A stretch of DNA of 64,000 bases from Pseudomonas sp. MYb185 (GTDB lineage Bacteria; Pseudomonadota; Gammaproteobacteria; Pseudomonadales; Pseudomonadaceae). The position numbers and the translations under genes were made by a program. Numbering within the stretch: the first letter of the stretch is position 1; each line of letters starts with the position of its first letter. Shown here in pieces: positions 8,890-17,012 of the stretch. The notes beneath the pieces are model-generated. The model saw only the letters and a program-made list of their open reading frames with translations, was not told the origin of the DNA and did not search any database. Location: the NCBI RefSeq assembly GCF_002979975.1, contig NZ_PCQD01000001.1:434001-498000 (forward strand), given 5' to 3'.

Positions 8890-10020
8890 ATGGCAATGGA
8901 AACCGGTTTGATTTTTCATCCCTACATGCGCCCGGGGCGTACAGCCAAACAGACGTTTGACTGGGGTATCCAGAGTGCCGTTCAAGCGGACAGTGTGGGA
9001 ATTGATTCAATGATGATCTCTGAGCATGCCTCGCAGGTATGGGAAAATATTCCCAACCCGGAGTTGATCATCGCAGCGGCAGCCTTGCAGACTAAAAATA
9101 TTAAATTCGCCCCAATGGCGCATATCCTGCCTCACCAGCATCCGGCCAAGTTGGCCACGATGATTGGCTGGCTTTCTCAGATACTGGAAGGGCGTTACTT
9201 TCTCGGTATCGGTGCTGGGGCCTATCCCCAGGCGTCTTACATTCACGGTATCCGCAACGCGGGTCAGTCAAATACGGCAACGGGTGGCAACGAGACCAAG
9301 AGCCTGAATGATATGGTCCGCGAGTCGCTCTCCATCATGGAAAAAATCTGGAAGCGAGAGCCTTTCTTCTATGAGGGTAAATACTGGGACGCTGGGTATC
9401 CAGAAGAGCTTGAAGGTGACGATGGTGACGAGCAGCACAAGCTGGCTGATTTCAGCCCGTGGGGAGGGAAAGCTCCTGAAATTGCGGTGACGGGATTCAG
9501 CTACAATTCGCCATCCATCCGTTTGGCAGGAGAGAGAAATTTCAAGCCCGTTTCAATTTTCTCTGGTCTGGATGCGCTGAAGAAACACTGGGAAGTCTAC
9601 TCAGAAGCAGCGATAGCTGCTGGCCATACCCCAGACCGTGCACGCCATGCCGTTTCCCAAACAGTGTTCTGCGCTGAGACTGATAAGGAAGCCAAGCGAC
9701 TTGTCATGGAAGGTCCTATCGGTTACTGCTTCCAGCGCTACCTCATTCCGATCTGGCATCGTTTTGGCATGATGGATGGTTTTGCAAAAGATGCAGGTAT
9801 CGATCCGGCAGATGCTGATCTGGAGTTTCTCGTTGATAACGTGTTTGTTGTCGGCTCACCTGAAACGGTTACTGAAAAGATCAACGCCTTGTTTGCTGCT
9901 ACAGGTGGCTGGGGAACGCTGCAGGTGGAGGTTCATGATTATTACGACGACCCTGCGCCCTGGTTTCAGTCGCTGGAGATGATCTCCAAGGAAGTCGCTC
10001 CCAAGATCGCGCTGCCGTAA
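8890..10020 (+). CDS. 3,6-diketocamphane monooxygenase-like type II Baeyer-Villiger enzyme (LLM family)
   Basis: This 376-residue luciferase-like flavoprotein strongly resembles, from memory, 3,6-diketocamphane 1,6-monooxygenase of P. putida (MAMETGLIFHPYMRPGR start, SEHASQ-x-WENIPNPEL, LEGRYFLGIGAGAYPQASY, SNTATGG and C-terminal WFQSLE). That enzyme handles the opposite camphor enantiomer series to the 2,5 enzyme. ATG 8890 is chosen over an upstream start at 8815 because TAGAGGAG precedes it and it matches the family N-terminus. It is transcribed divergently from the TetR gene and ends before a strong hairpin. Confidence 0.8.
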   Translation: MAMETGLIFHPYMRPGRTAKQTFDWGIQSAVQADSVGIDSMMISEHASQVWENIPNPELIIAAAALQTKNIKFAPMAHILPHQHPAKLATMIGWLSQILEGRYFLGIGAGAYPQASYIHGIRNAGQSNTATGGNETKSLNDMVRESLSIMEKIWKREPFFYEGKYWDAGYPEELEGDDGDEQHKLADFSPWGGKAPEIAVTGFSYNSPSIRLAGERNFKPVSIFSGLDALKKHWEVYSEAAIAAGHTPDRARHAVSQTVFCAETDKEAKRLVMEGPIGYCFQRYLIPIWHRFGMMDGFAKDAGIDPADADLEFLVDNVFVVGSPETVTEKINALFAATGGWGTLQVEVHDYYDDPAPWFQSLEMISKEVAPKIALP

Positions 10021-10030
10021 ATCGGTTGGA

Positions 10031-10068
10031 TCAGACAAGGGGCGCGATGCTTCGCGACCCTTGTCTGA
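10031..10068 (+). terminator. Strong hairpin after the LLM monooxygenase gene
   Basis: TCAGACAAGGG and CCCTTGTCTGA form an 11-base stem, with an inner CGCG/CGCG pairing in the loop. There is no T-run, so it may be a factor-assisted terminator or an mRNA 3'-end stabiliser. It starts 10 bases after the stop codon. Confidence 0.55.
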
Positions 10069-10174
10069 GCTGCCATCGTTGGGTTCTGTGCAGGCTAGAA
10101 AGCATTCTCATGGGCTGCTTGTCGCGTGCATGGGCTAGAGGCCGAGCGGGCCCTGTCATGGCCTCACCGCTAGC

Positions 10175-10636
10175 CTATTGGAAACAGGTTGCCATGGAGT
10201 GATGCAAGCCACATGCCTCAAGAATGTCTGCAAACCAGGGGACGATGGCAATCTCATCCAGTTTTTCAGGATTAAGCCAAGCGCAATCATCATTCTCCCA
10301 GTTAAGGGTCAGTGCCCGAGTTTGACTGGCAAAGTGAAATGTATGTACGCGCCATATGCGGCCATCCAGACCTTCCAGATGCAGTACTTTGCTGCTGAGG
10401 AGCCGGAGATCAGATCTGGAGATGCCGGCTTCTTCCTGGACTTCTTCCAGTGCCTGTGCCAAGGGATCGTTGCACGCATCGAGAAATCCGGTCACACAGT
10501 TCCAGCGCCCCACATCGCCCGTCACCAATGGACTGCGCCGCAACAATGCAAGCTCCCCCTGGTGGGAAAGTACGGCAGCTACGATGTCGTGACAGACCAC
10601 TGGTGTAACTTGCTCCGCTGTCATTTGGCTTCTCAT
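10175..10636 (-). CDS. Nudix hydrolase with an altered Nudix box
   Basis: This is a 153-residue Nudix-fold protein. The box reads G-x5-N-x7-EEVQEEAGI at residues 50-72; the usual first Glu is Asn and the usual Arg is Glu, while the metal-binding EExxEE core remains. Start at 10636 is chosen because GGAGG lies 6 bases upstream; a much longer open frame to 11323 runs over the neighbouring gene. These enzymes hydrolyse nucleoside diphosphate-linked compounds such as NADH, ADP-ribose or CoA. It is divergent from the alpha/beta hydrolase gene, with a shared operator between them, so it is probably co-regulated with the catabolic block. Confidence 0.75.
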   Translation of the reverse strand: MRSQMTAEQVTPVVCHDIVAAVLSHQGELALLRRSPLVTGDVGRWNCVTGFLDACNDPLAQALEEVQEEAGISRSDLRLLSSKVLHLEGLDGRIWRVHTFHFASQTRALTLNWENDDCAWLNPEKLDEIAIVPWFADILEACGLHHSMATCFQ

Positions 10637-10706
10637 GGTGGCCTCCGTGAACGGATTCAAGCATTTTCGTGTGACTTTGAACCTATAGTGGTTCAAGATA
10701 TACTCC

Positions 10707-10728
10707 AAGTCAACCTTGGCGTTGATTT
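10707..10728. promoter_or_regulatory. Operator-like inverted repeat AAGTCAAC-N6-GTTGATTT
   Basis: The repeat matches the site at 8773-8794 with the same spacer and only one base that breaks symmetry. It lies between the divergent Nudix and alpha/beta hydrolase genes, 32 bases before the latter. Confidence 0.65.
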
Positions 10729-10759
10729 TGTGGGATTCTCGATTGGGAGATGAAGCAGT

Positions 10760-11596
10760 ATGGGAGCACTCCGAACGCAATTTTTCTTCAATGGCGGACA
10801 GAAACTGGTGGCCAGCGTTGGTGGGCCGAAGGATGGCCCTGGCGTGCTCTTTCTGCATGGCGGCGGGCAGACTCGATACTCGTGGAACAGCTGTGCTGTA
10901 GATCTGGCTGATGAAGGTTTCCGCATTATCAGTCTTGATTTGCGAGGTCATGGGGATAGCGCGTGGGCTGCAGATGGATACGCTATCGAGTTGCAAATGC
11001 AAGATGTCTTGAAGATCATTCCGCAGTTTTCCCGGCCCCCGGTATTGGTGGGTGCTTCGCTGGGCGGGTTGATCGCGCTTAATACCCTGGGTGCACATGC
11101 CTCCAGCGGCAGAGCTCTGGTGTTGGTGGATATCACGCCGCGTATCAACATGCAGGGCGCGGCACAGGTGCGTGATTTCATGACCGCGAACCCGGAAGGC
11201 TTTGAAAGTCTTGAACAGGCTGCCGAGAGCATTTCGCGCTATCTTCCCCATCGTCGGCGCCCTGAAAACCTGTCTGGTCTGCAGAAGAATCTCAGGATGC
11301 GCAATGGGCGTTGGCATTGGCATTGGGATCCCAGCCTGTTTGCCTCACTGGATGCCTCCAAAGAGGCAGCAGAGGCGCGTCATGAGCAAGCCGGCAGGAA
11401 TGTCAGAGTGCCTACGTTATTGATCCGAGGTAGCCGGAGCGAGCTGGTGGGTGATGATCAGGTTAAGCGGTTCCGGGAATTGATTCCGCACGCTGACTTT
11501 ATTGATATCCCAGGCGCTGGGCATATGGTTGCGGGGGATAGCAACGATGTGTTCACTCAAGCCTTACGGGAATTTGTCACCAGTTTGCCTGACTAG
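10760..11596 (+). CDS. Alpha/beta-fold hydrolase
   Basis: This 278-residue protein has the alpha/beta-hydrolase layout: oxyanion HGGG at residues 33-36, DLRGHGDS near 60, nucleophile Ser100 in GASLGG, and the catalytic His in GAGHMV near 253. It resembles enzymes that cleave lactones, esters or C-C bonds of ring-opened ketones. Next to Baeyer-Villiger enzymes, lactone hydrolysis is a sensible guess. It faces the next SDR gene, with a hairpin between them. Confidence 0.85.
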   Translation: MGALRTQFFFNGGQKLVASVGGPKDGPGVLFLHGGGQTRYSWNSCAVDLADEGFRIISLDLRGHGDSAWAADGYAIELQMQDVLKIIPQFSRPPVLVGASLGGLIALNTLGAHASSGRALVLVDITPRINMQGAAQVRDFMTANPEGFESLEQAAESISRYLPHRRRPENLSGLQKNLRMRNGRWHWHWDPSLFASLDASKEAAEARHEQAGRNVRVPTLLIRGSRSELVGDDQVKRFRELIPHADFIDIPGAGHMVAGDSNDVFTQALREFVTSLPD

Positions 11597-11598
11597 AT

Positions 11599-11622
11599 AC
11601 GCCCCCCTTTGAAAGGGGGCGT
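11599..11622. terminator. Bidirectional hairpin between converging genes
   Basis: ACGCCCCC and GGGGGCGT flank a short CTTTGAAA loop region. The hairpin separates the stop codons of the alpha/beta hydrolase and the SDR gene. Confidence 0.55.
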
Positions 11623-11629
11623 CAGCGTG

Positions 11630-12412
11630 TCAGCGTACCGATATCAGGCCACCATCCACAGGCAACATCTGCCCGGTAATGAAACGTGAGCCGTCGCTGG
11701 CAAGAAATACCATGACCGGCGCCAGGTCTCTATCGGCATCACCAAACTTGCCCCCCAACGGAATATCCACTTGAGTTGCCGCATCATGTGCTGCCAGCTC
11801 AGCGGGGGATAGCGCCTCACGGAAGGCGGCGTACATGGGGGTGACCATATAGGGTAATACTGCGTTGACACGCACACCATCCGGCCCCCATTGACGCGCT
11901 ACGTTGCGTGTCCATGTATGAACTGCAGCTTTGCTCGCTGCGTAGAGCCCATTATTCAGCTCGCCGACCAGCCCTGACTCGGAGCCGAAGTTGATGATGT
12001 TGCCAGCTCCCTTGGGTTTCATCAGTCGATAAGCTTCGGCGTTGGTGTTCATCGTACCCAGCACGTTGATACTGAACAGGTGATTGAATAGATCTTCCGG
12101 GATAGCGTCGGGAGGCGAGTGGCGCTGTACGCCAGCGATATTGGCGAGAACATCCAGCCCGCCCATATTATCTGTCGCCCTTCTGAAGGATTTCTCTACG
12201 TCGTTGCGATCACTGATGTTGCAATGGTAGTAGCGTGCATCGCTGCCTGGGAATGCCTCCAGGAGTTCAGTGACGACCTGATGGCCCAATGCATCATTGA
12301 CGTCCATGGAGGCAACAGCCGCTCCCGCTGCGACGTATGCTCGGACTACGGCTGCTCCAATGCCTTGGGCTCCCCCGGTAACGATGATTCTTTTTCCTGT
12401 CAGTTGCTGCAT
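11630..12412 (-). CDS. SDR-family NAD(P)-dependent oxidoreductase
   Basis: This is a 260-residue classical short-chain dehydrogenase. It shows TGGAQGIG near residue 13, a NIAG motif, YAASK as the catalytic Tyr/Lys motif, VNAVLPYMV and a C-terminal [12 protein letters not shown]. It probably oxidises an alcohol of the pathway to a ketone. It is divergent from another SDR gene and shares the operator region at 12482-12503 with it. On the minus strand TTGACC and TAACAA, 18 bases apart, could be its promoter. Confidence 0.85.
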   Translation of the reverse strand: MQQLTGKRIIVTGGAQGIGAAVVRAYVAAGAAVASMDVNDALGHQVVTELLEAFPGSDARYYHCNISDRNDVEKSFRRATDNMGGLDVLANIAGVQRHSPPDAIPEDLFNHLFSINVLGTMNTNAEAYRLMKPKGAGNIINFGSESGLVGELNNGLYAASKAAVHTWTRNVARQWGPDGVRVNAVLPYMVTPMYAAFREALSPAELAAHDAATQVDIPLGGKFGDADRDLAPVMVFLASDGSRFITGQMLPVDGGLISVR

Positions 12413-12481
12413 TCTGCACCTCTTTATATTTTCCCGGTCACGAAATTCAGTAGATGCATTGTTAGATCAGGTTGTTGTGTT

Positions 12482-12503
12482 TGGTCAACTTTTGTGTTGA
12501 TTT
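12482..12503. promoter_or_regulatory. Operator-like inverted repeat TGGTCAAC-N6-GTTGATTT
   Basis: This is the third copy of the block operator. The inner TCAAC/GTTGA arms and 6-base spacer match the sites at 8773 and 10707. It lies between the two divergent SDR genes. Confidence 0.65.
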
Positions 12504-12561
12504 TGTGTGTTGCCTATGCAAAAGTTAGCGGCACTTAAGAATAAGAAGGGAGCTTTCCGCA

Positions 12562-13446
12562 ATGTCAAGGTTGCTCAATAAGGTTGCTGTCATTACTGGC
12601 GGGGGGCGGGGAATAGGCAAGGCCATAGTCGAAGCTTTCGTAGCGGAAGGTGCGCGTGTTGTGATAGGGGATATTGATCCACAGGCCGCAGGACTTGAGT
12701 CACGGTTTGGTGCCGAGCGGGTAGTATTCAAGCGTGCCGACGTGACTGTTGAAAGTGATATTGAGGCGCTGGTCACCTGTGCGGTAGAGCGTTTTGGCCG
12801 ATTGGACATCATGGTTAACAATGCAGGTGCGCTGGGGGATCAGGCTGCTGTGGTCGATCTGGATTCGCACAGCTTTGCTAGAACCATCGCTCTCTTGCTG
12901 GGATCTGTAGCCTTGGGACATAAATATGCTGCCCAGCAGATGATTGCGCAGGGGGGCGGCGGCAGTATCGTGTCGCTTTCGAGTATCGCTGGTATCCAGG
13001 CCGGTTGGTCGTCCGCATCCTATGATGCGGCAAAGGCCGGGGTGTTGCACTTCGCTCGTTCGGCTTCCTATGAGCTCGCAACTGAACAGATTCGCTCCAA
13101 TGTGGTTGCCCCCGGTTTGATTCTGACTCCCATCATAGGTACTGCGTGTAATGTCGCTCCAGAACACTATGAAGCATTCACTGAAAGCTTGCGGGAGCCA
13201 TATGGTGACTTGATCCCCTTGGGGCGCGCAGGGAAACCGGAAGATATTGCTCAGGCGGTGCTGTTCTTTGCTTCGGAGGAGTCCTCCCATATCACAGGTC
13301 AGGCGCTTGCCGTGGATGGTGGGCTGACATCGATGACAGGTTTTGATATCGGCGGTGTCGTTGCGAAGGCAGTAGAGAGCTTCAACGCGCAACTAGATAG
13401 ACCCGATGAGGGGAAGATCGGCTGGCTGCCAAACAGGAACAGTTAG
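12562..13446 (+). CDS. SDR-family NAD(P)-dependent oxidoreductase
   Basis: This 294-residue short-chain dehydrogenase has TGGGRGIG near residue 12, NNAG near 90, and YDAAK as the catalytic Tyr/Lys motif, with SNVVAPGLI after it and HITGQALAVDGG near 255. It is about 30 residues longer than usual at the C-terminus. It is the third SDR of the block and a likely alcohol or hydroxyacyl dehydrogenase. ATG 12562 follows AGAAGGGAG. A strong terminator follows it. Confidence 0.85.
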   Translation: MSRLLNKVAVITGGGRGIGKAIVEAFVAEGARVVIGDIDPQAAGLESRFGAERVVFKRADVTVESDIEALVTCAVERFGRLDIMVNNAGALGDQAAVVDLDSHSFARTIALLLGSVALGHKYAAQQMIAQGGGGSIVSLSSIAGIQAGWSSASYDAAKAGVLHFARSASYELATEQIRSNVVAPGLILTPIIGTACNVAPEHYEAFTESLREPYGDLIPLGRAGKPEDIAQAVLFFASEESSHITGQALAVDGGLTSMTGFDIGGVVAKAVESFNAQLDRPDEGKIGWLPNRNS

Positions 13447-13497
13447 GCTTTGTATCTTGGCTGCTTGGCAGGCTGAGACAAAACGTATGCTCCGTTT

Positions 13498-13532
13498 AGG
13501 CTGCAGATAGACACTGCCTGCAGCCTTTTTTT
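13498..13532 (+). terminator. Intrinsic terminator after the SDR gene
   Basis: AGGCTGCAG pairs with CTGCAGCCT over an 11-base loop, followed by a run of seven T. It ends the transcript of the SDR gene, so the thiolase gene at 13591 probably has its own promoter or depends on read-through. Confidence 0.85.
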
Positions 13533-13590
13533 ATAGGGGGTGTCGATAGCTTCGCCTACGACGCCATTGGAAATATGAGAAGGGGGAAAC

Positions 13591-14778
13591 ATGGCGCAGC
13601 GACAGGTATTTGTAGTCAGTGCAGTGCGAACTGCTATTGGTAGTTTTGGCGGTGCCTTGAAAGATCAGCCGCTTTCCAGGTTGGCTACGGTCGCTGTCTC
13701 TGGAGTACTTGAACGTGCTGGAGTCCCGGCGGATCGAGTTGGCCATGTGGTGATGGGCAACGTTATTCCCACAGAGCCGAGGGATGCTTATCTGAGTCGG
13801 GTGGCAGCGATGGATTCCGGTATTCCGCAAGAGGTACCGGCGTTTAACGTCAATCGACTCTGCGGTTCTGGATTACAGGCGATTATTTCTGCTACGCAAT
13901 CGATCCTGCTGGGTGATACCGATATTGCCATCGGCGCTGGGGCCGAAAGCATGAGCCGAGGACCATTCCTCCTGCCCCATCTTCGCTGGGGTGCGCGCCT
14001 GGGCAATACTGAAGCGGTGGACTATATGAATGGAATTCTCCACGACCCATGGAAGCTCAAACACATGGGAGTCACTGCTGAAAATGTGGCAGCCCGTTAT
14101 GGAATTGAGCGTGTTGCCCAGGATGAACTGGCGGTTGAAAGTCAGCATCGCGCCGCACGGGCCATTTCCAAAGGCTATTTTGACGAGCAGATTGTTCCTG
14201 TGGAAATCAAGGGGCGTAAGGGTGTCAGCCTGTTCAATCGTGATGAGAACGTGCGCCCGGATGTCACGGTAGAGCAGTTGTCGGTGATGAAGCCGATTTT
14301 CGTTCGTGAGAATGGCACTGTCACCGCCGGTAATGCCTCCAGCTTGAATGACGGAGCGGCGGCGTTGCTGTTGATGGAAGGTCAAACGGCAGAGAAGCTG
14401 GGCATTGATCCGCTGGCGCGCCTGGTTGGTTATGCTCATGCAGGAGTTGACCCGGACTATATGGGTATTGGCCCGATCCCAGCGGTAAGGCAAGTGCTGC
14501 AGAAAACCGGCATCAAGCTGGAACAGATCAATGTGATTGAGGCCAACGAGGCATTCGCTGCGCAGGCATGTGCTGTCATTAGAGAGCTGGGTCTGAATCC
14601 GGAGATCGTCAATCCCAATGGATCAGGGATTTCTCTTGGCCATCCCGTCGGCGCTACGGGAGCCATCATCTCCACCAAAGCCATTCATGAATTGCATCGC
14701 ACTGGCGGGCGCTACGCTCTGGTCACCATGTGCATCGGTGGTGGCCAGGGTATTGCTGCTATCTATGAGCGACCGTAA
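13591..14778 (+). CDS. Acetyl-CoA C-acyltransferase (thiolase)
   Basis: This is a 395-residue thiolase with the acyl-accepting Cys91 in NRLCGSG, the GNASSLNDGAAALL segment near 250, His351 in GHPVGATGA and Cys381 in CIGGGQG. It splits a 3-oxoacyl-CoA with CoA to release acetyl-CoA. With the following 3-hydroxyacyl-CoA dehydrogenase (27 bases on) and the enoyl-CoA hydratase/isomerase at 17 kb it forms a beta-oxidation lower pathway for the block. AGAAGGGGG precedes the ATG. Confidence 0.9.
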   Translation: MAQRQVFVVSAVRTAIGSFGGALKDQPLSRLATVAVSGVLERAGVPADRVGHVVMGNVIPTEPRDAYLSRVAAMDSGIPQEVPAFNVNRLCGSGLQAIISATQSILLGDTDIAIGAGAESMSRGPFLLPHLRWGARLGNTEAVDYMNGILHDPWKLKHMGVTAENVAARYGIERVAQDELAVESQHRAARAISKGYFDEQIVPVEIKGRKGVSLFNRDENVRPDVTVEQLSVMKPIFVRENGTVTAGNASSLNDGAAALLLMEGQTAEKLGIDPLARLVGYAHAGVDPDYMGIGPIPAVRQVLQKTGIKLEQINVIEANEAFAAQACAVIRELGLNPEIVNPNGSGISLGHPVGATGAIISTKAIHELHRTGGRYALVTMCIGGGQGIAAIYERP

Positions 14779-14805
14779 CGCTAGTTTTGCCACTGGAGAA
14801 TAACG

Positions 14806-15660
14806 ATGTCAGGAAGTATCAATAAAGTGGGTGTGGTTGGCGCAGGCACTATGGGCAATGGTATCGCCCAGGTATGTGCAGCAGCAGGGTTGACAGTGGT
14901 GATGCTGGATATTGATCAGGTATCGCTGGAGCGAGGCATGACTGTCGTGGCGAGTAGTCTGGATCGGCTGGTGCTGAAAGGAAAGCTCACCCCCGCTGAC
15001 CGTGAGTCGGCGTTGGAACGTATCTGCACTACCATGGATTATGCTGACTTGGCTGAGGTGGATCTGGTTATTGAGGCGGCCTCTGAGGCAGAGGGTGTGA
15101 AGCTGGCAATCATTCACAGGCTGGATCAGGTCGTTGGCAAGGGTGCCATCATTGCCAGTAACACTTCGTCAATCTCGATTACCAAGCTCGCCGCTGCGAG
15201 TAAGACGCCAAATCGTGTCATCGGCATGCACTTCTTCAATCCTGTGCCGGTCATGCTGCTGGTTGAAGTGATTCGGGGTTTGCAGACCGACGATACTACC
15301 TATGAAGCGGTGAGCCACTTTGTTGAAGTAATCAAAAAAACCGCTATTTCAGTAAAAAACAGTGCCGGTTTTGCTGTCAACCGGATTCTGGTGCCGATGA
15401 TCAACGAAGCAGTATTCGTTCTCCAGGAAGGTATTGCGTCTGCGCAGGATATAGATGATGGCATGCGGCTGGGGTGTAACCATGTGATCGGGCCATTGGC
15501 GCTTGCAGATCTTATCGGCCTGGATACTCTGCTGGCTGTCATGGAAGTATTCTACGCCAGTTTCAATGACTCCAAATACCGTCCAGCTCCTCTGCTAAGG
15601 GAGATGGTGGAGGCGGGATATCTGGGACGTAAAAATGGCCAAGGCTTCTATCATTACTAG
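14806..15660 (+). CDS. 3-hydroxyacyl-CoA (3-hydroxybutyryl-CoA-type) dehydrogenase
   Basis: This 284-residue protein has an N-terminal NAD-binding fold (GAGTMGNGIAQ near residue 11) and the C-terminal 3HCDH domain, with HFFNPVPVM, the catalytic-His region, and NSAGFAVNRIL. Length equals single-domain PaaH/Hbd-type enzymes. It oxidises (3S)-hydroxyacyl-CoA to 3-oxoacyl-CoA, the substrate of the thiolase just upstream. It is co-transcribed with the thiolase (27-base gap). Confidence 0.9.
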   Translation: MSGSINKVGVVGAGTMGNGIAQVCAAAGLTVVMLDIDQVSLERGMTVVASSLDRLVLKGKLTPADRESALERICTTMDYADLAEVDLVIEAASEAEGVKLAIIHRLDQVVGKGAIIASNTSSISITKLAAASKTPNRVIGMHFFNPVPVMLLVEVIRGLQTDDTTYEAVSHFVEVIKKTAISVKNSAGFAVNRILVPMINEAVFVLQEGIASAQDIDDGMRLGCNHVIGPLALADLIGLDTLLAVMEVFYASFNDSKYRPAPLLREMVEAGYLGRKNGQGFYHY

Positions 15661-15821
15661 GATCGCTGCTGGCCGCGAGGATCTCAGCTGATGTAAGCTG
15701 GCGCGTTGAGATATGGTCATTCGCTCCTTCTCTTGATGGGAGCGCCGGTACTAGCTAGCATGGCGCGTTAAAGCGAACATGCTGGTATGGTTTTTGCTCT
15801 TTTAATAGGAAAGTGTGGTAA

Positions 15822-16481
15822 ATGGCAAAGTCACCCAAAAATAGCAATATTTCCCAGCGGCGCAAAACAGCCCTGAATGATGGTGGGGCGAAATACAAAG
15901 CAAAGAGGGACGAATTGATTCGTGTCGCGGCGGACCTTTTCAAGGAAAAAGGCTATCAGACGACAACACTCAATGATATTGCCAGCCATGCCGGGATGGA
16001 TCGTGCCAGTGTCTACTATTATGTAGGAAACAAGGAAGAGTTCTTCCGCGATGCGGTAAAAGGCGGCGTAGAGCAGAACGCAGAGAAAGTAGAACAGGTA
16101 CTGGCCCGCAAGGATATCAGCACACAGGATAAGCTGGAGCAGTTGGTCAAGCTGCTAATGAAGTCCTACAGCGACAGTTATCCTTATATGTACCTGTATA
16201 TACAGGAAGAAATGCACAAGATCGCGGATGCCAAAACCCCTTGGGCACAAGAGATGCTGGACAAAACCAAGGGCTTTGAACGAGCAGTATTGGCGCTGAT
16301 CAAGGAAGGCATCGAGGAGGGTAGTTTTCGCAACGATATCGCCGCGACGCTAGCAGCCAACACTATCTTCGGTATGCTCAACTGGACGTACCGTTGGTAT
16401 ACACCCAACAGTAAATACAGCGCTGAAGAAGTGGCAGAGGCCTTCTGCAAGATTTTCTTTACCGGTCTCCAAAAAGGGTAG
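15822..16481 (+). CDS. TetR-family transcriptional regulator
   Basis: This 219-residue protein has a Lys/Arg-rich N-terminal tail, then a TetR helix-turn-helix at about 30-75 (IRVAADLFKEKGYQTTTLND and MDRASVYYYVGNKEEFF) and a C-terminal ligand domain like those of fatty-acid or steroid-type TetR regulators. It lies after the beta-oxidation pair with a 161-base gap. A 6-base inverted repeat AGCATG-N15-CATGCT at 15757-15783 in that gap might be its own site. Its last 23 bases overlap the remnant LysR gene. Confidence 0.85.
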   Translation: MAKSPKNSNISQRRKTALNDGGAKYKAKRDELIRVAADLFKEKGYQTTTLNDIASHAGMDRASVYYYVGNKEEFFRDAVKGGVEQNAEKVEQVLARKDISTQDKLEQLVKLLMKSYSDSYPYMYLYIQEEMHKIADAKTPWAQEMLDKTKGFERAVLALIKEGIEEGSFRNDIAATLAANTIFGMLNWTYRWYTPNSKYSAEEVAEAFCKIFFTGLQKG

Positions 16482-16938
16482 TGGCTTCCTGTTGGGAGGT
16501 TTGAGTATCGAGTTGTCCCAGAGTATCGGTAAGCGCCTGAGCGGCGAAGAATAACTCATGATCAGCTTTGGTCAGGATGCCGATAGGTCGTTCTAGCACC
16601 GGGCTTGTCAATGGAATGCAGCGGGCACCTAGTTTAGGCATCTGCTGAATGCATAGGGCGGGCACCACGCTCACGCCCAGGCCGCTAGCTACCATGCGGC
16701 CTGCGGTCGCCAACTGGTGGGTCTCCATTGGTACGTCCAGTTTCTTCCCTCCGATGCTCAAGCTGTCCTCCAGCACGACGCGAACGCTGGACGGCTTTGC
16801 AAAGTGATAAAAGGGTAGGGTAGTAAATTTTCCCAGCAAACCTTCGCATTCCGCCAGAGGGGATGTTTCCGGTCGGAACACTGATCGACATGATCTCGAC
16901 TGGCCCGGACCGTAACGAAACGTCAGATTTTCTGATCT
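16459..16938 (-). pseudogene. Truncated LysR-family regulator (C-terminal substrate-binding part only)
   Basis: The frame is open from 16938 to 16459 and reads as the second half of a LysR substrate-binding domain (LATAGRMVASGLGVSVVPAL, then CIPLTSP and ERPIGILT). No helix-turn-helix part is present: a stop lies at 16939-16941, and the enoyl-CoA hydratase gene occupies the sequence upstream. About half of a normal ~300-residue LysR protein is missing. It lies at the edge between the lower-GC catabolic block and the higher-GC sequence to the right, so it probably marks an old junction. Confidence 0.6.
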
Positions 16939-17012
16939 TCATCTGAACCACCGGGACAGGCATTGAAATCTGTCCCGGCGGCTCAAGACTGCAGTGTGCT
17001 ATCCGCGAGCAA

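Noticed and set aside
10175..11323. 382-residue frame on the minus strand
   Set aside because: Only the last 153 codons are Nudix-like; the rest lies antisense to the alpha/beta hydrolase gene and lacks a start signal.
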